NCBI GenBank assembly: GCA_019915135.1
Contig: JAHLMK010000001.1
Span: 3,224,001 to 3,288,000, forward strand
Source: Strobilurus pachycystidiatus
Taxonomy: Eukaryota > Basidiomycota > Agaricomycetes > Agaricales > Physalacriaceae
DNA length: 64,000 nt
Direction of reading: 5' to 3'
Shown piece after piece: positions 1 to 11,330 of this stretch; the first letter of the stretch is position 1, and each line of letters opens with the position of its first letter. Below the pieces are notes generated by a model. It had not been told where the DNA came from. It worked only from the letters and a program-made list of their open reading frames with translations, and did not search any database. The translations under genes and the position numbers were made by a program.

Positions 1-1
1 G

Positions 2-181
2 GCTCCAAGAGGCGGCTCACGAGGTGGGTTTGGTGGACGAGGTGGAGGTGGATTCCAGTCCAGAGGAGGCGCGCGCGGCGGAGGCTTCTCATCACGAGGC
101 GGGGATCGTGGCCGGGGAGGCGGAGGCGGAGGCTGGGGAGGCGGCCGAGGCGGGGGACGGGGCGGATTCCGTGGTTCATGA
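2..181 (+). CDS. C-terminal RGG-box tail of a nucleolar-type protein (GAR1-like), 5' truncated
   Basis: The frame open from base 2 to a TGA at 179-181 encodes about 59 residues made almost only of Gly, Arg and Phe, with repeated RGG, GGF and GGRGG units. Such tails bind RNA and are arginine-methylated in nucleolar proteins. The position at the very C-terminus, and the Pro-Arg-Gly-Gly opening, resemble the C-terminal GAR domain of GAR1, the H/ACA snoRNP subunit. Fibrillarin carries its GAR domain at the N-terminus, which argues against it. The conserved core lies outside the window, so GAR1 is inference. Any other RGG protein with a terminal repeat remains possible. Confidence 0.5.
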   Translation, partial: APRGGSRGGFGGRGGGGFQSRGGARGGGFSSRGGDRGRGGGGGGWGGGRGGGRGGFRGS

Positions 182-248
182 TATCCGAGCAGCGCTGTAC
201 CATACTTATTCCACTGAATCTCATCGCCGTTGTACAAAAAGACGCACC

Positions 249-1074
249 TCAGGACGAGGACTCCTTGACGTCGGCAGAGACGTCTTCGAACCTCTGCGAA
301 CGTTCCGTTTGACTTGGCATGAGCTGCAACGCCGTTGTTATCCTGTACAATTGACGAGGCCCTGGAAGCTCACCTGTGCCAGTTCACCGGCCGTCGCAGC
401 CGCCTTCAACAAGGCGTCGTCCACGCGTTCATGTCGCTCAGCCAACACTGCCCGACGGTCATCAACTCGCGTAGAGCACAAGCAGAAACACGACGTACCC
501 GCATCGCCTATCGATAAATCGACAACCGGCGTCGACTCATCAACGTCCATGTCGTTGTCGTTGTCCATAGAGGTCTCCCGCTGGCTGCGCCCATGGAAAT
601 CCCGCAGCGTGCTCTCGACCTCGCGCGGGACCGTGCGACGCGTCGGCGCCAGGCTCTTGTGCCATCCCAGTCGGCTGTCGGCCAGAGACCAGATCTGCCG
701 GTCCAGCGCCTCGTCGAAGGGCTCCATCTCTGCTGGCACGATGACTCTGCATCACGCACTTGAATGAACCGAAAGCAACCTTACCTCCTTGGCCCGGATC
801 GTACTGTTGGCCATTCATGCGGAGGTTTGGCTGTATGAGCTCAAATGTCTTGTCGATTGTCTGCAGAGAATGAGAGTGATGAACCGATTCAACAACCAAG
901 TCTTACATGTTTAGCATTCGCGATCAACGCGTCTCTGTTGGCTTCGAGTCCCTGCGCACGTATTTCCGTGTCAAGGGTTGACAGATACACCTCAGTGTAC
1001 GCCGCCTTGACGCGTTCAAAGTCTGCGGTTGCTTCGACGGTGATGCGGCTGAGATCTTCGCGATAGGACTCCAT
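249..1074 (-). CDS. Kinetochore protein MIS14/NSL1 (MIS12 complex subunit)
   Basis: Four exons join cleanly: 1074-907, 860-785, 729-374 and 323-249, giving 224 residues. Each junction has GT..AG and keeps frame (phases 0, 1, 0). The start is the MESYRED methionine; an upstream in-frame Met exists but lies in less conserved sequence. The centre (FDEALDRQIWSLADSRLGWH, then TRRTVPREVE) matches the MIS14/NSL1 pattern of an acidic helix followed by an Arg-x-x-x-Pro-Arg-Glu turn. The C-terminus (PSQTERSQRF) also resembles fungal NSL1 ends. As known for the family, it would be part of the four-subunit MIS12 complex linking centromeric chromatin to NDC80 at kinetochores. An Asp-rich insert after the conserved block is lineage-specific. 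It is transcribed convergently toward the RGG gene. Family assignment is by motif memory only. Confidence 0.6.
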
Positions 1075-1299
1075 GATCGCAAGAGGCAAGAGACTGATGC
1101 ACACACTTCCACTTTCGCGCGTTTGTCTCTTTGCAAATCCGACCTCTTTCATTGCAGAAAATCAACCAGTCACTTCCATTCTCACACATTTAAGTCGTTA
1201 CAACGTCAAACATTTCACTGCATTATATCTAGACTAAGAGAAATCCAAAGTTCCATAATCCTCGTGACTGCCACCGAGACAAGCATGCACCACCATCGT

Positions 1300-2824
<1,525 letters not shown>

Positions 2825-3227
2825 GGCAGTAGTATTGAGATCTACGGGCGCAGTCAGCAAGCTGAGCGGTCGATGCAGAAGGGCGCCGACCTTTTGAGAT
2901 GAAGGTGGAATGCGGGAAACGAAGGAATGGCCCTATTTGGAGCAGACCCAAGCTTGACACGAGTAAACAAACAGCACAGCCATAACTGCTACGCGCACTG
3001 CCTCGTCAACAGCGGAGCGCCAGTCACAACGCGTCGTGTTCAGCATTTTAATTGCAAAGAAACTAGCTTGGCATCCTCTGACATCTTGAGCCGCAGCAGC
3101 AACTAAAATACACTTCGGGCTTGTATACGTAGGCCGCGCACTCAATTGCACATTATGTCCAACCTAACATGCTGGTATTATTGCCACAGACGAGTCTCCC
3201 GGATAGACGATACAGACACTGGGATAA
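2825..3227. promoter_or_regulatory. Actin upstream region, 403 bp without a gene
   Basis: This stretch separates the actin start from the NIT2 stop codon, both on the minus strand, so it should hold the actin promoter and the NIT2 3' end. I see no convincing ORF, and no TATA box stands out clearly. Confidence 0.4.
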
Positions 3228-4643
3228 CTACTTCGAAGCATTTACATCTGGATACACGTCGAACCGCCGTTGGGTAGTAACTGGGATGCCTGAGCGGGCA
3301 TCCTCCATGACCTTCGGATCTGAAGGCCGCTGAGTAAAATGAAAGCGTCAAGGTCAGAACTGACACAAACCTATGTCAATATAGTGTATCTCCTCCGCTT
3401 CGCTGGCCTCAGAAAGGACTTTTCCTCTGGTTGGATGTCAGTAGAGCATAGCACACAACAAGAGATACACGTACAGAGGGTCTACAACCATGGAGTGTCC
3501 CCACTGATGACCGGTCAGAAACGGCGCTCAAACACAGGATTGACGCGTCAACTTACTGCGTGATACCCGGCGGTCAGATCACGGGCAGGACTGCACATGG
3601 AGAAGTACAATTGATTATCCACCGCACTTGAAACGTAAGATTAGTCGGGATACTAGAAGGACTCCGTCATTCTTCGTACCGCGCCCTTTGCAGAAGTTCC
3701 CAGTGGAGGGGTCCTGTCGTCGTATTGAAGGCTCCCGGATAGATGAGCATATGGCACCCTTTCAATCATTAAGCTGCTTGAATTAGTGAAGAGTGGTCTC
3801 TTACCAGAGCGCGCTGCTATCATTGCTAACTCCGGGAAGCGCACATCATAGCATATACCGAGGCCAATGCGCGCGAAGGCTAGATAGATCGTGATTTCTT
3901 CAATCGAACGCTGTTTAGAAAGACTTACGGGTATCAAAGAGCGATGTAGAGCTTCCTCCGGTCAGTGTTTCGCTTTCCTAGAGACAGAATGAAGCATGCT
4001 TGATTGGAGAGCGAGTTCTCAAACTTACCTTGAACTTGATCTTGCCAGGAATATCAATATCGAAGAGGTGGATCTTTCTGTGCATGGTGATAAGTTCACC
4101 TTGTCGTAGTTGAGTGACGGCTTATGTTTATTTGATCATTAAAAGCACCATTTGGGTTGTACACCGTGCAGGTGTTATAAACATTGTCAGTAGATGTTTC
4201 GCGCTCCGGAATGGACCCTGGATAGTGTGAGAGGGGATATAAGTCTGTAGAGAAGGGGCTATCATACCTCCAATCAACCAAGTTCCCGACTCTTTGGCCA
4301 CAGATGACAACATCTTGACAGATTCGCTCTGACTCGCAGCCACGTCGTAAGGTTTACCGGGAATGAAGCCGATAGTTTCCGCGTAGATTGGAAAGTGTAC
4401 GTGCCCGTAAGGAGAGTTGAAGCATTCCTAGAGGTGCTTACACATCAACATGGGCTGCTTTTGAACTACAGAGACACCCACCGGCAACACGATGAGATCA
4501 GGCTTTCCCGCGGCTGCTTCTAGGACTTTGGCGCGAGCATGCTTCAGGTTTTCCGCCTTGTTGGCACCAATACCTCCCAGTTGAATCAACGCTAACTTGA
4601 ACGGCTTGAACAAGGGTGCATTGCGCATGATGGAAGTCGACAT
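3228..4643 (-). CDS. NIT2: Omega-amidase NIT2 (nitrilase superfamily)
   Basis: Multi-exon gene. N-terminus: [20 protein letters not shown]. The catalytic triad of the carbon-nitrogen hydrolase fold is present: Glu in YAETIGF, Lys in MHRKIHLFD and Cys in [10 protein letters not shown], followed by [20 protein letters not shown]. The NIT2-specific stretch ECFNSPYG is complete. The family deamidates alpha-ketoglutaramate and alpha-ketosuccinamate, closing the glutamine transaminase cycle, in cytosol and mitochondria. Introns are short; the one after VLP starts gtgggtgt. The C-terminus reads about [13 protein letters not shown] and ends with TAG at 3228-3230. The start chosen is Met at 4643; Met6 could also be used. 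It is divergent from BUD32, with only 105 bp between the start codons. Confidence 0.88.
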
Positions 4644-4748
4644 CAGTGCTTCAGATAGAGCAGGGTTGGATTCGATCGATCACAATTCACCGCGCCATCA
4701 AGCGGCCATTAGGCGGCCCTTTCCCCGACTCCACCATCACCTTTCCAA
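4644..4748. promoter_or_regulatory. Compact bidirectional promoter NIT2/BUD32
   Basis: Only 105 bp separate the divergent start codons. The sequence is mixed, with a pyrimidine-rich stretch ahead of BUD32. A shared promoter is inferred from layout, not from a recognised box. Confidence 0.45.
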
Positions 4749-5480
4749 ATGGCCATTTCTCCTCCAACAAGTCTCATAGCGGCGTCGCAACTTGTCTCAC
4801 AAGGAGCAGAGGCCAAGGTCTACACATCCACTCTGAGCTCAACGCCAATTCTCGTCAAACACCGCTTCGACAAACAATACCGCCACCCTAGCTTGAACGC
4901 ATCGCTGACGCGCGCTCGAGTGGCCGGAGAAGCCAGAGCTCTCCTCAAGAGCGCGCGGTCTGGCGTCAACGTCCCTGGGATACGAATGGTTGACACCAGC
5001 GAAGGCGTATTAGGCCTTGAATGGATCGACGGACAAAGTGTGCGCAAGTTGTTACCAGGCGCCGAGCCTGAGGACGACAATGGCATACCTTGCGATAATC
5101 TGAATGAATACAATGTCTCTATTGACCACCTCATGTCTCTCATCGGCACAGAGATTGCCAAACTGCATCAAGCAGACATCATCCACGGCGATCTCACCAC
5201 CTCGAATATGATGCTCCGGCATCCCCATCGCACGTCTCTCCCCCCAGCCCTGTATATCATTGACTTTGGACTTTCATTCGTTTCCAATCTGGTCGAGGAC
5301 AAGGCCGTTGACCTCTATGTCTTGGAACGCGCGTTTTCTTCCACTCATCCTGAGTCTGAGCCTCTGTTTGCTGCAGTCCTTGAGGCTTATGAGACAAAGA
5401 TGGATAAAGACTGGGCTGCTCTGAAACGGAAACTTGACGAAGTCCGTCTCAGGGGCCGTAAGCGTAGTATGGTGGGATGA
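4749..5480 (+). CDS. BUD32: BUD32/PRPK, atypical kinase of the KEOPS/EKC complex
   Basis: Intronless, 243 residues, the usual small size for BUD32 (piD261 family). Visible landmarks: glycine-loop region QGAEAKVY, lysine-bearing ILVKHRFDKQYRHP, the signature HGDLTTSNMM (catalytic Asp), IDFGLSFV (metal-binding Asp), then EDKAVDLYVLERAF and a basic C-terminal tail RGRKRSMVG. These are diagnostic of BUD32 rather than general kinases. In the KEOPS complex it acts as an ATPase supporting t6A modification of tRNA (with Kae1), and has been tied to telomere upkeep in yeast. The start is the first Met preceding the conserved QGAEA loop. Nothing appears damaged. Confidence 0.95.
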   Translation: MAISPPTSLIAASQLVSQGAEAKVYTSTLSSTPILVKHRFDKQYRHPSLNASLTRARVAGEARALLKSARSGVNVPGIRMVDTSEGVLGLEWIDGQSVRKLLPGAEPEDDNGIPCDNLNEYNVSIDHLMSLIGTEIAKLHQADIIHGDLTTSNMMLRHPHRTSLPPALYIIDFGLSFVSNLVEDKAVDLYVLERAFSSTHPESEPLFAAVLEAYETKMDKDWAALKRKLDEVRLRGRKRSMVG

Positions 5481-5978
5481 ACGTAAGCTCCAGAAATCCT
5501 TCCCGACGGTCTTGGCTCATAATGTTTTCACTAGTGGCCAACCAGCCATCAGAGGCCCTCCACCCCATCCATGGCCGTCCGAGGAACCCACAATAGAGTC
5601 AAAGAGTAAGGTCGCATTAGACTGCTTTCTGAATGTTTGTGAGCCGCTGATCTAAATCGCGTACAAGCATCGGGCGGGTAACTCCAATGGCATGTAACCG
5701 AAATGAAGAAAGACGAATATGTTTCACATCCAATGATGTCGATGAATAGTGTCCAATTCTCATTGCGAGAATCGTAGATATACTATGAACCTCGTGGTCA
5801 GGTTCTACTGTCTCCTCCACTGTCCTAAAAAATGCGTCGACTGGACCTTCTGGAAGAGATTCCGCCACCAAGACACATCATCGAGGGAGAAAATAATTGC
5901 TGACCTCGATGGGCCCGTGTGGTGTTCATCGTGCGCGATCTTTCCTCAATGCTTGTTATAGCCCCGCGATACATTACA

Positions 5979-5993
5979 CAATCTGGCTCATCC
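5979..5993. repeat. SINE target-site duplication, tail side
   Basis: caatctggctcatcc, identical to 6254-6268, directly abutting the poly(T)/poly(A) end of the SINE. Confidence 0.88.
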
Positions 5994-6253
5994 TTTTTTT
6001 TTTTTTTTGGTGGATGGGTTGGGGATTTTTCCCCGTGCTACCTCGGCGCCTGACTCTGCCAGACCTCTGGAGCCCCATAGGGTGCGGGAGGAACATAGAC
6101 CTCCGCTGGTGTACCTGAGGGAAACTGCTATTATGCAGTGAAAACCCTCTTCTGGGATTGCGCTAGGATTCGAACATGCAGCTACTTAACTGCGCCTGCG
6201 GCTTACGGTTTACCCATAAGCCAGGGCGATGGTTCCACTGGACCATCTGGCCC
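5994..6253 (-). mobile_element. tRNA-derived SINE with poly(A) tail, 260 bp
   Basis: Read on the minus strand from 6253, the head GGGCCAGATGGTCCAGTGG contains a pol III A box (TGGTCCAGTGG). About 60 nt later a B box (GTTCGAATCC) follows near 6176-6165, as in tRNA genes. A non-tRNA body follows, and the element ends in a run of 15 A (15 T at 5994-6008 on the plus strand). It is bounded by identical 15-bp copies of caatctggctcatcc. Head, tail and target-site duplication are the three defining features of a SINE mobilised by a LINE reverse transcriptase. The head resembles fungal tRNA-Pro/Gly type starts; the source tRNA is not settled. It has no coding capacity, as expected. Confidence 0.87.
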
Positions 6254-6268
6254 CAATCTGGCTCATCC
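6254..6268. repeat. SINE target-site duplication, head side
   Basis: caatctggctcatcc, identical to 5979-5993, directly abutting the tRNA-like head. Confidence 0.88.
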
Positions 6269-6435
6269 GCTACTGATGAACCCAATGCAATGTCACCGAT
6301 GATGGAGCGCATATCACCCAGGGCAATGCTAGTCGGCTCCATGATCCACTCCTTGAGAGTGTCATATATTTCGACGGTTCTCCTCGACGAGGTTACAAGA
6401 GGGTCGTTGAACTTATCTAATTCCAGAACCACCCT

Positions 6436-6795
6436 TTAAAGTCGCTTCTCGCGGCCTGAAAAGTTGTGAATTTCAAGTAAGTTCCTACTACAGGGATGAT
6501 GCAAGGTGGGAATAGCCAATTTGAACCCCCGGACGAGGAGAGGGAATGGGAGGGTGGGACAAAAAGTGGTGTAGTAGCGGCTTTGAGAGAGGTGCAGCCT
6601 ACTTAAGCTGGGACGGTGAACCGATTGAGCGCCCACGCCCAAGGCCAATTTCGTGATCATAGTCAAACATTCTTGCATTCTATTCCGACAATGACACGGG
6701 AATAGGTACGTGTCACCAGCGTGATTTGGCCGAGTGATATTCCAAGGGAAAGTTGAAGGGATCTTCGGGCGAGTGAGAAGTGAAGTATTTTCACA
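6436..6795. other. Intergenic, 360 bp, no gene seen
   Basis: Between the interrupted gene and the 3' end of the F-box gene. Open frames here are short and lack splice or family support. Confidence 0.4.
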
Positions 6796-8523
6796 TCACA
6801 AATATACAGTATAAGGACCTTTGACGTGTGAGTGTGTTTCGAACAATGACACAACAATGCACAACTTACCAGTTGAGGGGTAGTATACAATAGAAGAATC
6901 CAATCCCTCAGCTTTGAAGGTCGCTAGTGATGTTGCCAGATCTCCGATTAGTTTAGGAATCTCTGTCGCCGTATGTTCTGGGTTCCAGGGGACGGACATG
7001 GGCGACGTTCGCATCAGATCCCAGAAAGTGATATGTACACATTGAAGACGAGAGACACGTGCATCCCCAATGTGCCAGCGCGATCGAATGAGCTGAAGTA
7101 CATCCAAGGAAAGCACTTTCAGATGTCGTGCATACCGCCGGCCGGATGAGGTTTTGGAACGGACGAAGAGGGATGTTAGGTTGGGCAAGATCTCCCGGCC
7201 GGGAATGGCAACGAAGCTGTCGAACACGGATTCGGTGTCCCAAGGATAGAAATCCCAAACCAAGTTTACTGTCGTGATCGAGTTAAAATGCGACAGGAAA
7301 AGCTTCGAGTTTGCCTTGGCGGAAGTCAGAGTAGACTTGCCAGTGTACTCCATCTCTTCGACACGATGAGCAGACGGGAATACTGGGCTCCCAAGCCCTG
7401 CGAGTCTGGCTCCATCGTGTTGATCTCCCTGCACAAAGGATACCTTCACCAGAGGCGCATCGACAAAGGCAAGCAAATCAGGATGTTGGAACTTGAGATA
7501 TCGCAGGTGGTTGCATGCAACGATGGGAAAGATCGTAGATGATTCCAACGGGTCACTATCGTGTCCTACGATCAAGGATTCGAGACTCGGGCAAGTCTGC
7601 AAGAGTTGGTGGAGTCGAGCCAAGGGGGAGGTCAAGATGTCTATATTCAGATGCGTAATCTGAACCCAGGGGAAGTCAATGCTGGGTAAATTGAGCTCGG
7701 TCCATTTCTCGAATTCGGCCAGTAGAGTCAGAGAGCGAAGGCGGGGTGCATCACGGAAGTATGGTAGAACGTTTCGGAAGAAATTTTGGGCATCCTTGTC
7801 ATCACTACCACGCCCCGGGAATACAGTGAAAGTCAGAGAGGACAAGGAATTCGGAGTGCGTATCGGGCTTTGCTCGAGAAACGATTGAAGCTGGGCAGAG
7901 GTTCCCAGGAAGGAGACCTGGTTCCACGCCTCGGACTCCTCGTGGACAACATCAAGCAATGCACGAGGACAGTCATCGTCGCCGTACCGAAAGTCCAACG
8001 CGAAATTGAGTGGCTTTGCTCTGAGGAAGATGTCTTCGAGGATTTGAGCCACATGCTCGTGATTTTTGGAGAATCCGATGCGGAAAAAAGTCCACAGCAA
8101 CGCGCAGGATATCGACAGATGCCGCCAGCGCCTACAGACCTTTCCGAAAAGCCACGGCCCCGCCTGAGAAGTATCGAAGACATCATAGTAGGGATTGCCG
8201 ACAAGCATATGGAAGATGACGAGTAGAATATCGTCAGGAAGGGTGTGTATGGGCACATGTAGGGCACGAGCACGGAACGCGGTGAGGGCATCCTTTTCCT
8301 CCTCGGCAACACGAAGCGCCTCCCTCAGGCGCTCGATGTCACTTTCGGACTCTTTGATGTGCTGGTCAATGTCCAAGAGCTTGTGGCTGTATGCAGTGGG
8401 CCCGTCGAGGGTTATTGTTGTGCCAAGAATATCGGCGAAAGGAGGGGTAATGGTGTGAATTCGAGGAGGGAGGTCATCACGGAAGCCACAGCGAGCGCAC
8501 GCCGAAGACAACGAAGTAGTCAT
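6796..8523 (-). CDS. F-box/LRR-type protein
   Basis: A single open frame of 575 residues. After a short N-terminus with a possible CARCGF motif and a coiled coil (about residues 50-80, IKESESDIERLREALRVAEE) comes the F-box: PIHTLPDDILLVIFHMLVG...VCRRWRHLSISCALLWTFF. Leucine-rich, poorly regular repeats follow (LRSLTLLAEF, ITHLNIDILT, LESLIVG, LRYLKFQHPD), typical of the large mushroom F-box families. F-box proteins bind SKP1 and present substrates to SCF ubiquitin ligases; the substrate is unknown. The last ~40 residues are less typical, and a 3' intron cannot be excluded. Confidence 0.85.
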   Translation of the reverse strand: MTTSLSSACARCGFRDDLPPRIHTITPPFADILGTTITLDGPTAYSHKLLDIDQHIKESESDIERLREALRVAEEEKDALTAFRARALHVPIHTLPDDILLVIFHMLVGNPYYDVFDTSQAGPWLFGKVCRRWRHLSISCALLWTFFRIGFSKNHEHVAQILEDIFLRAKPLNFALDFRYGDDDCPRALLDVVHEESEAWNQVSFLGTSAQLQSFLEQSPIRTPNSLSSLTFTVFPGRGSDDKDAQNFFRNVLPYFRDAPRLRSLTLLAEFEKWTELNLPSIDFPWVQITHLNIDILTSPLARLHQLLQTCPSLESLIVGHDSDPLESSTIFPIVACNHLRYLKFQHPDLLAFVDAPLVKVSFVQGDQHDGARLAGLGSPVFPSAHRVEEMEYTGKSTLTSAKANSKLFLSHFNSITTVNLVWDFYPWDTESVFDSFVAIPGREILPNLTSLFVRSKTSSGRRYARHLKVLSLDVLQLIRSRWHIGDARVSRLQCVHITFWDLMRTSPMSVPWNPEHTATEIPKLIGDLATSLATFKAEGLDSSIVYYPSTGKLCIVVSLFETHSHVKGPYTVYL

Positions 8524-8691
8524 TCAGTTGTGCTGATGATGTAGGAAATTGAGTCAACTAGGAGAGCAGCGTGCGAGGGGGCAACTGGCACCGTGATGAT
8601 TGAAGCTGAAGTCAAAGAGAGTCGAGGATCGCGAAGCTGATGGCGTGCATACGTCACATTACGTTGTTTCCTACCGTCACACCCCCACGTC

Positions 8692-8699
8692 GTTAGACG
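8692..8699. repeat. 8-bp target-site duplication, left
   Basis: gttagacg, identical to 9048-9055, flanking the inverted-repeat element. Confidence 0.8.
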
Positions 8700-9047
8700 A
8701 GGACCCCCGGCAATAGGGTTCGACCTTCGATCCGGTCGAGGGCCATTTTTGGCGGTCGCTATTTTTCACGATTTTGGCCTTTTTGGCAGTCTAAATCGGA
8801 CATTTGAGGCTCTCGGGCTGATTTTTCGGGCCCGCTACGCGGGCGGGGTCCATATATCGCAATATGTCGGGCCCGACGCGTCGTCGGGCGCAGCTGAGCC
8901 ACAATTTGGGCTAGATTTGGCTGTCTGGCACAAGTCTTTGAGCCCGCTCGGGTCCCAAAATTGGCACCAGAGATCGAACATCGGGCTCAAAATTTGTCAA
9001 AATTGGCACTGAAAGATCGAAGATGTTGGCGTATTGCCGGGGGTCCT
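8700..9047. mobile_element. MITE, 348 bp, hAT-like by its 8-bp target duplication
   Basis: The ends are perfect 16-bp inverted repeats, aggacccccggcaata at 8700-8715 and its reverse complement at 9032-9047. A second short match follows further in (cttcgatc at 8727-8734 and its complement near 9013-9020). The copies of gttagacg on both sides are an 8-bp target duplication. There is no coding capacity. The interior is GC-rich with internal palindromes such as gcccgc-tac-gcgggc. Eight-base duplications are typical of hAT elements, but KDZ (Zisupton-like) elements of mushrooms also make 8-bp duplications, so the superfamily is open. Confidence 0.8.
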
Positions 9048-9055
9048 GTTAGACG
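9048..9055. repeat. 8-bp target-site duplication, right
   Basis: gttagacg, identical to 8692-8699. Confidence 0.8.
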
Positions 9056-9103
9056 TCGTTCCTTTGATATTATGACAGTGCCTTCTGTACCTCCCGAACT
9101 TAC

Positions 9104-9243
9104 CTCAGAAGTTTCCGCAGCAGAGACGCCGGCTTGCTGAATTTCCACTGAATCCCCAACCATCTCCATGTCGGTTCTCAATTCAACATCTTTGGAACTG
9201 CTCTCCCGACGTCCACTCAAAAAGTGCGAATTGACTGTGCTGT
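9104..9243 (-). CDS. Candidate orphan exon
   Basis: A 140-nt minus-strand open stretch is bounded by a good acceptor (ctttgcgtag) and a strong donor (gtaagt at 9103-9098). It codes for a hydrophilic, Ser/Glu-rich segment (SSSKDVELRTDMEMVGDSVE). It could be an alternative C-terminal exon of the adjacent MFS transporter, whose codons just before its stop contain a usable gtaaga donor. It could also be a remnant of a gene disturbed by the MITE 50 bp away. I cannot decide which. Confidence 0.25.
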
Positions 9244-9449
9244 CTACGCAAAGATAATATCGGAGCTGGCATACAGACATGTTATTATCATGTACAATCT
9301 ATGTACTTGTCGATCCAGGTTCGAGTCAATGGAGATATTTGTATGACCTATATCGTTCGCAGTATCATAGGAACTACAGAATGAAGTTGAATGCATCGTT
9401 GACGGCAGCGATGGTAGCCGCAATCATCGAGACAGTATAAGATTTTCAA

Positions 9450-11330
9450 TCATGTATTCTGTATCTTACTCTTTCGCCGGTCCGACATGATTTTTGCGCC
9501 AGCCAGTGTGAGAGCGCTCACAACGCAACACAACTATGTCATGTCAGCCGAAGTCCGCCTAGAATAAGCTTGACACCCACGCCACTGAAGAGAGCTGGGT
9601 GCAGCCAGTGTAGGTTTGCAGTGAGTAAGGCCCCACTGATGGGAGGTCCTGTAGGACTCGATATGGGCAAAAGGCGAGTAAATGAGCGATTGATATACCA
9701 ATCAACGCGCCAATAGCTACGGAGGAGTAAGACCAGACGTATTTGGAAAAAGATAAGCCGCATGTACCTCCGATTCCTATCGCAACACCGAGGCGTGCTC
9801 TGTGGAACGATCAATGATCCTGAGGGTCTGCCCGTGTCCTCACACGTACCCAATCTCGGTAATATCGTCGGTCAGATAGGCGATCATTGGACCGATGAGA
9901 GAAATGACTTTGTTCGCGATGCGTTAGCGCGCCACATTCTGAACCAATATCGTTACCTGCGCCGGCAAAGAAGCCATACAGCACCGCCATGGAGACCACC
10001 CCAGCGATGTTCTTCATCTCGACCCAATTAAATATGAGGATGCCGCAGGATAAAGCACAGGGAATGATGAGATTGAAGACGCCACATCGATCGACGATGA
10101 TTGGGGGCAGAAGTCTGCCGAAGGCACCGAGGCCGTTGAACATCGATATCTGAGGAAAGTGAGAAATTTGCACCGGAGAGTGTATCGAGCTCACCGTATA
10201 GAATGCCAGTTTTTCACTGAGCCCTACGTCCACCGCCGCCAGTTGCATAAAGAATGTAGGAAAGTAAAGACCAGCATACAGTATGAATATGCTCAACGTC
10301 GCCAGGATATAGACCTTATCCTTGGAAAAAGTCTTCCAGTACGCGACATGACTGGCAAATGTGGTGTTTTTGAGACGCGGTGGCAGTCGGGTGGTCATCA
10401 AGAGGTTAGCGATTATCAGCAAGGCAAGGTTGAAGAAGGCACTGATGCGCACGCCCCATCGAAAGCCGATGGAGCCGTGGATGAAGTTGTTTAGCATGAT
10501 GGGATGTACGACACCGCCGATAGAGATTCCAGAGCCGACTACGCCCATCATCAACGAGCGACGTCGCTTGAAGTGGTGTGCGATGATGCCCACAGCGGGG
10601 ACATATAAGATCCCGACGCCGATACCTAGGCCAAGACCTAGAGACAGGAAGACCTAATTTGGATGCCCTGAGCAGTTCAAGCCGAGCAGGAGACATAATT
10701 CCTGATATCTACCTGCCAAAAGTGTTGCTTCTGCGTCAAGGAAGTCATGAACTGACTGAAGATAGTGATGAAAGACCCGAGGATCATGACTGGGTGACTG
10801 GTTGACGCGTCAAGTGGGGGAGGAGACGGAACGTTTCCAAGTACTTACAAGTGACCTTGATCCATAGCAAATCCAGAAGGGATTCCGAGGCAACCAAGGA
10901 GCAGAACTTGGACGCTTCCAATCCAGCTGGAGTAGGTGTAAGTCGAGGATGTGAGAGACAAAGTGTGGGGAGCATTCACCTGTTTTGCGAAGACGAATGG
11001 TCGCTTAAGAACTCTCTGACGAAGAAGTCTGCCGAATGCGTCAACAATCAGAGATGTTGGTGCGCAACAATGTCTAGTTTTTACCCTCGTAAACTCCAAA
11101 CGAGTTGACATACCTGCGCGAGACATTAGATGAAGTTCCAGCCATCGAGTAATAAGAATGATTCACCCGGAAGAGCAGAACGCGATGATGAACCTTGTTG
11201 AGTTTCTGTCAGTACCATGCCAGGGGACAGGCATGCACAGGCGGAGCACTTACGCTCCCACCAATGTCATCCAGGCTTTCGCTCCTCCATCGGGTACGTG
11301 CAGTGCCAGAGTCCCTATCGTCTGACGCTG
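9450..11330 (-). CDS. MFS transporter, monocarboxylate/Mch-like
   Basis: Multi-exon gene. Its first recognisable block, VPDGGAKAWMTLVGA, is the conserved entry to helix 1 of monocarboxylate-transporter-like fungal MFS proteins. It is followed by YVNSFGVYEDFFVREFLS, SWIGSVQVLLLGCLGIPSG, HHFKRRRSLMMGVVGSGIS, GGVVHPIMLNNF, MFNGLGAFGRLLPP and IGPPISGALL. It ends about MSDRRKSKIQNT with TGA at 9450. About twelve membrane helices can be counted. The family moves mono- or dicarboxylates or related small molecules across the plasma membrane; the substrate is unknown. The N-terminus is unresolved: no ATG lies in frame before PDGG, and the hydrophilic segment expected there (MEGPTSTNAASDDRDSGTA) is open only in another frame. 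Confidence 0.82.

Larger units (their letters stand above)
5617..6432 (-). pseudogene. Unknown gene interrupted by a SINE
   Basis: Two minus-strand open segments flank the SINE. The upstream part (6432-6269) reads LKEWIMEPTSIALGDM... up to ADEPD. Past the element and one copy of the target duplication the same frame stays open for about 90 nt from 5978. A plausible intron (gtcagc...ttccag) then leads, in the correct phase, to EGPVDAFFRTVEETVEPDHE... with a stop at 5617. Continuity of frame across the empty site suggests the SINE inserted into a coding exon. I do not recognise the product. The upstream end has no good start codon (an in-frame TAA precedes 6432), so a first exon is missing or the locus is already a relic. 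Confidence 0.4.
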
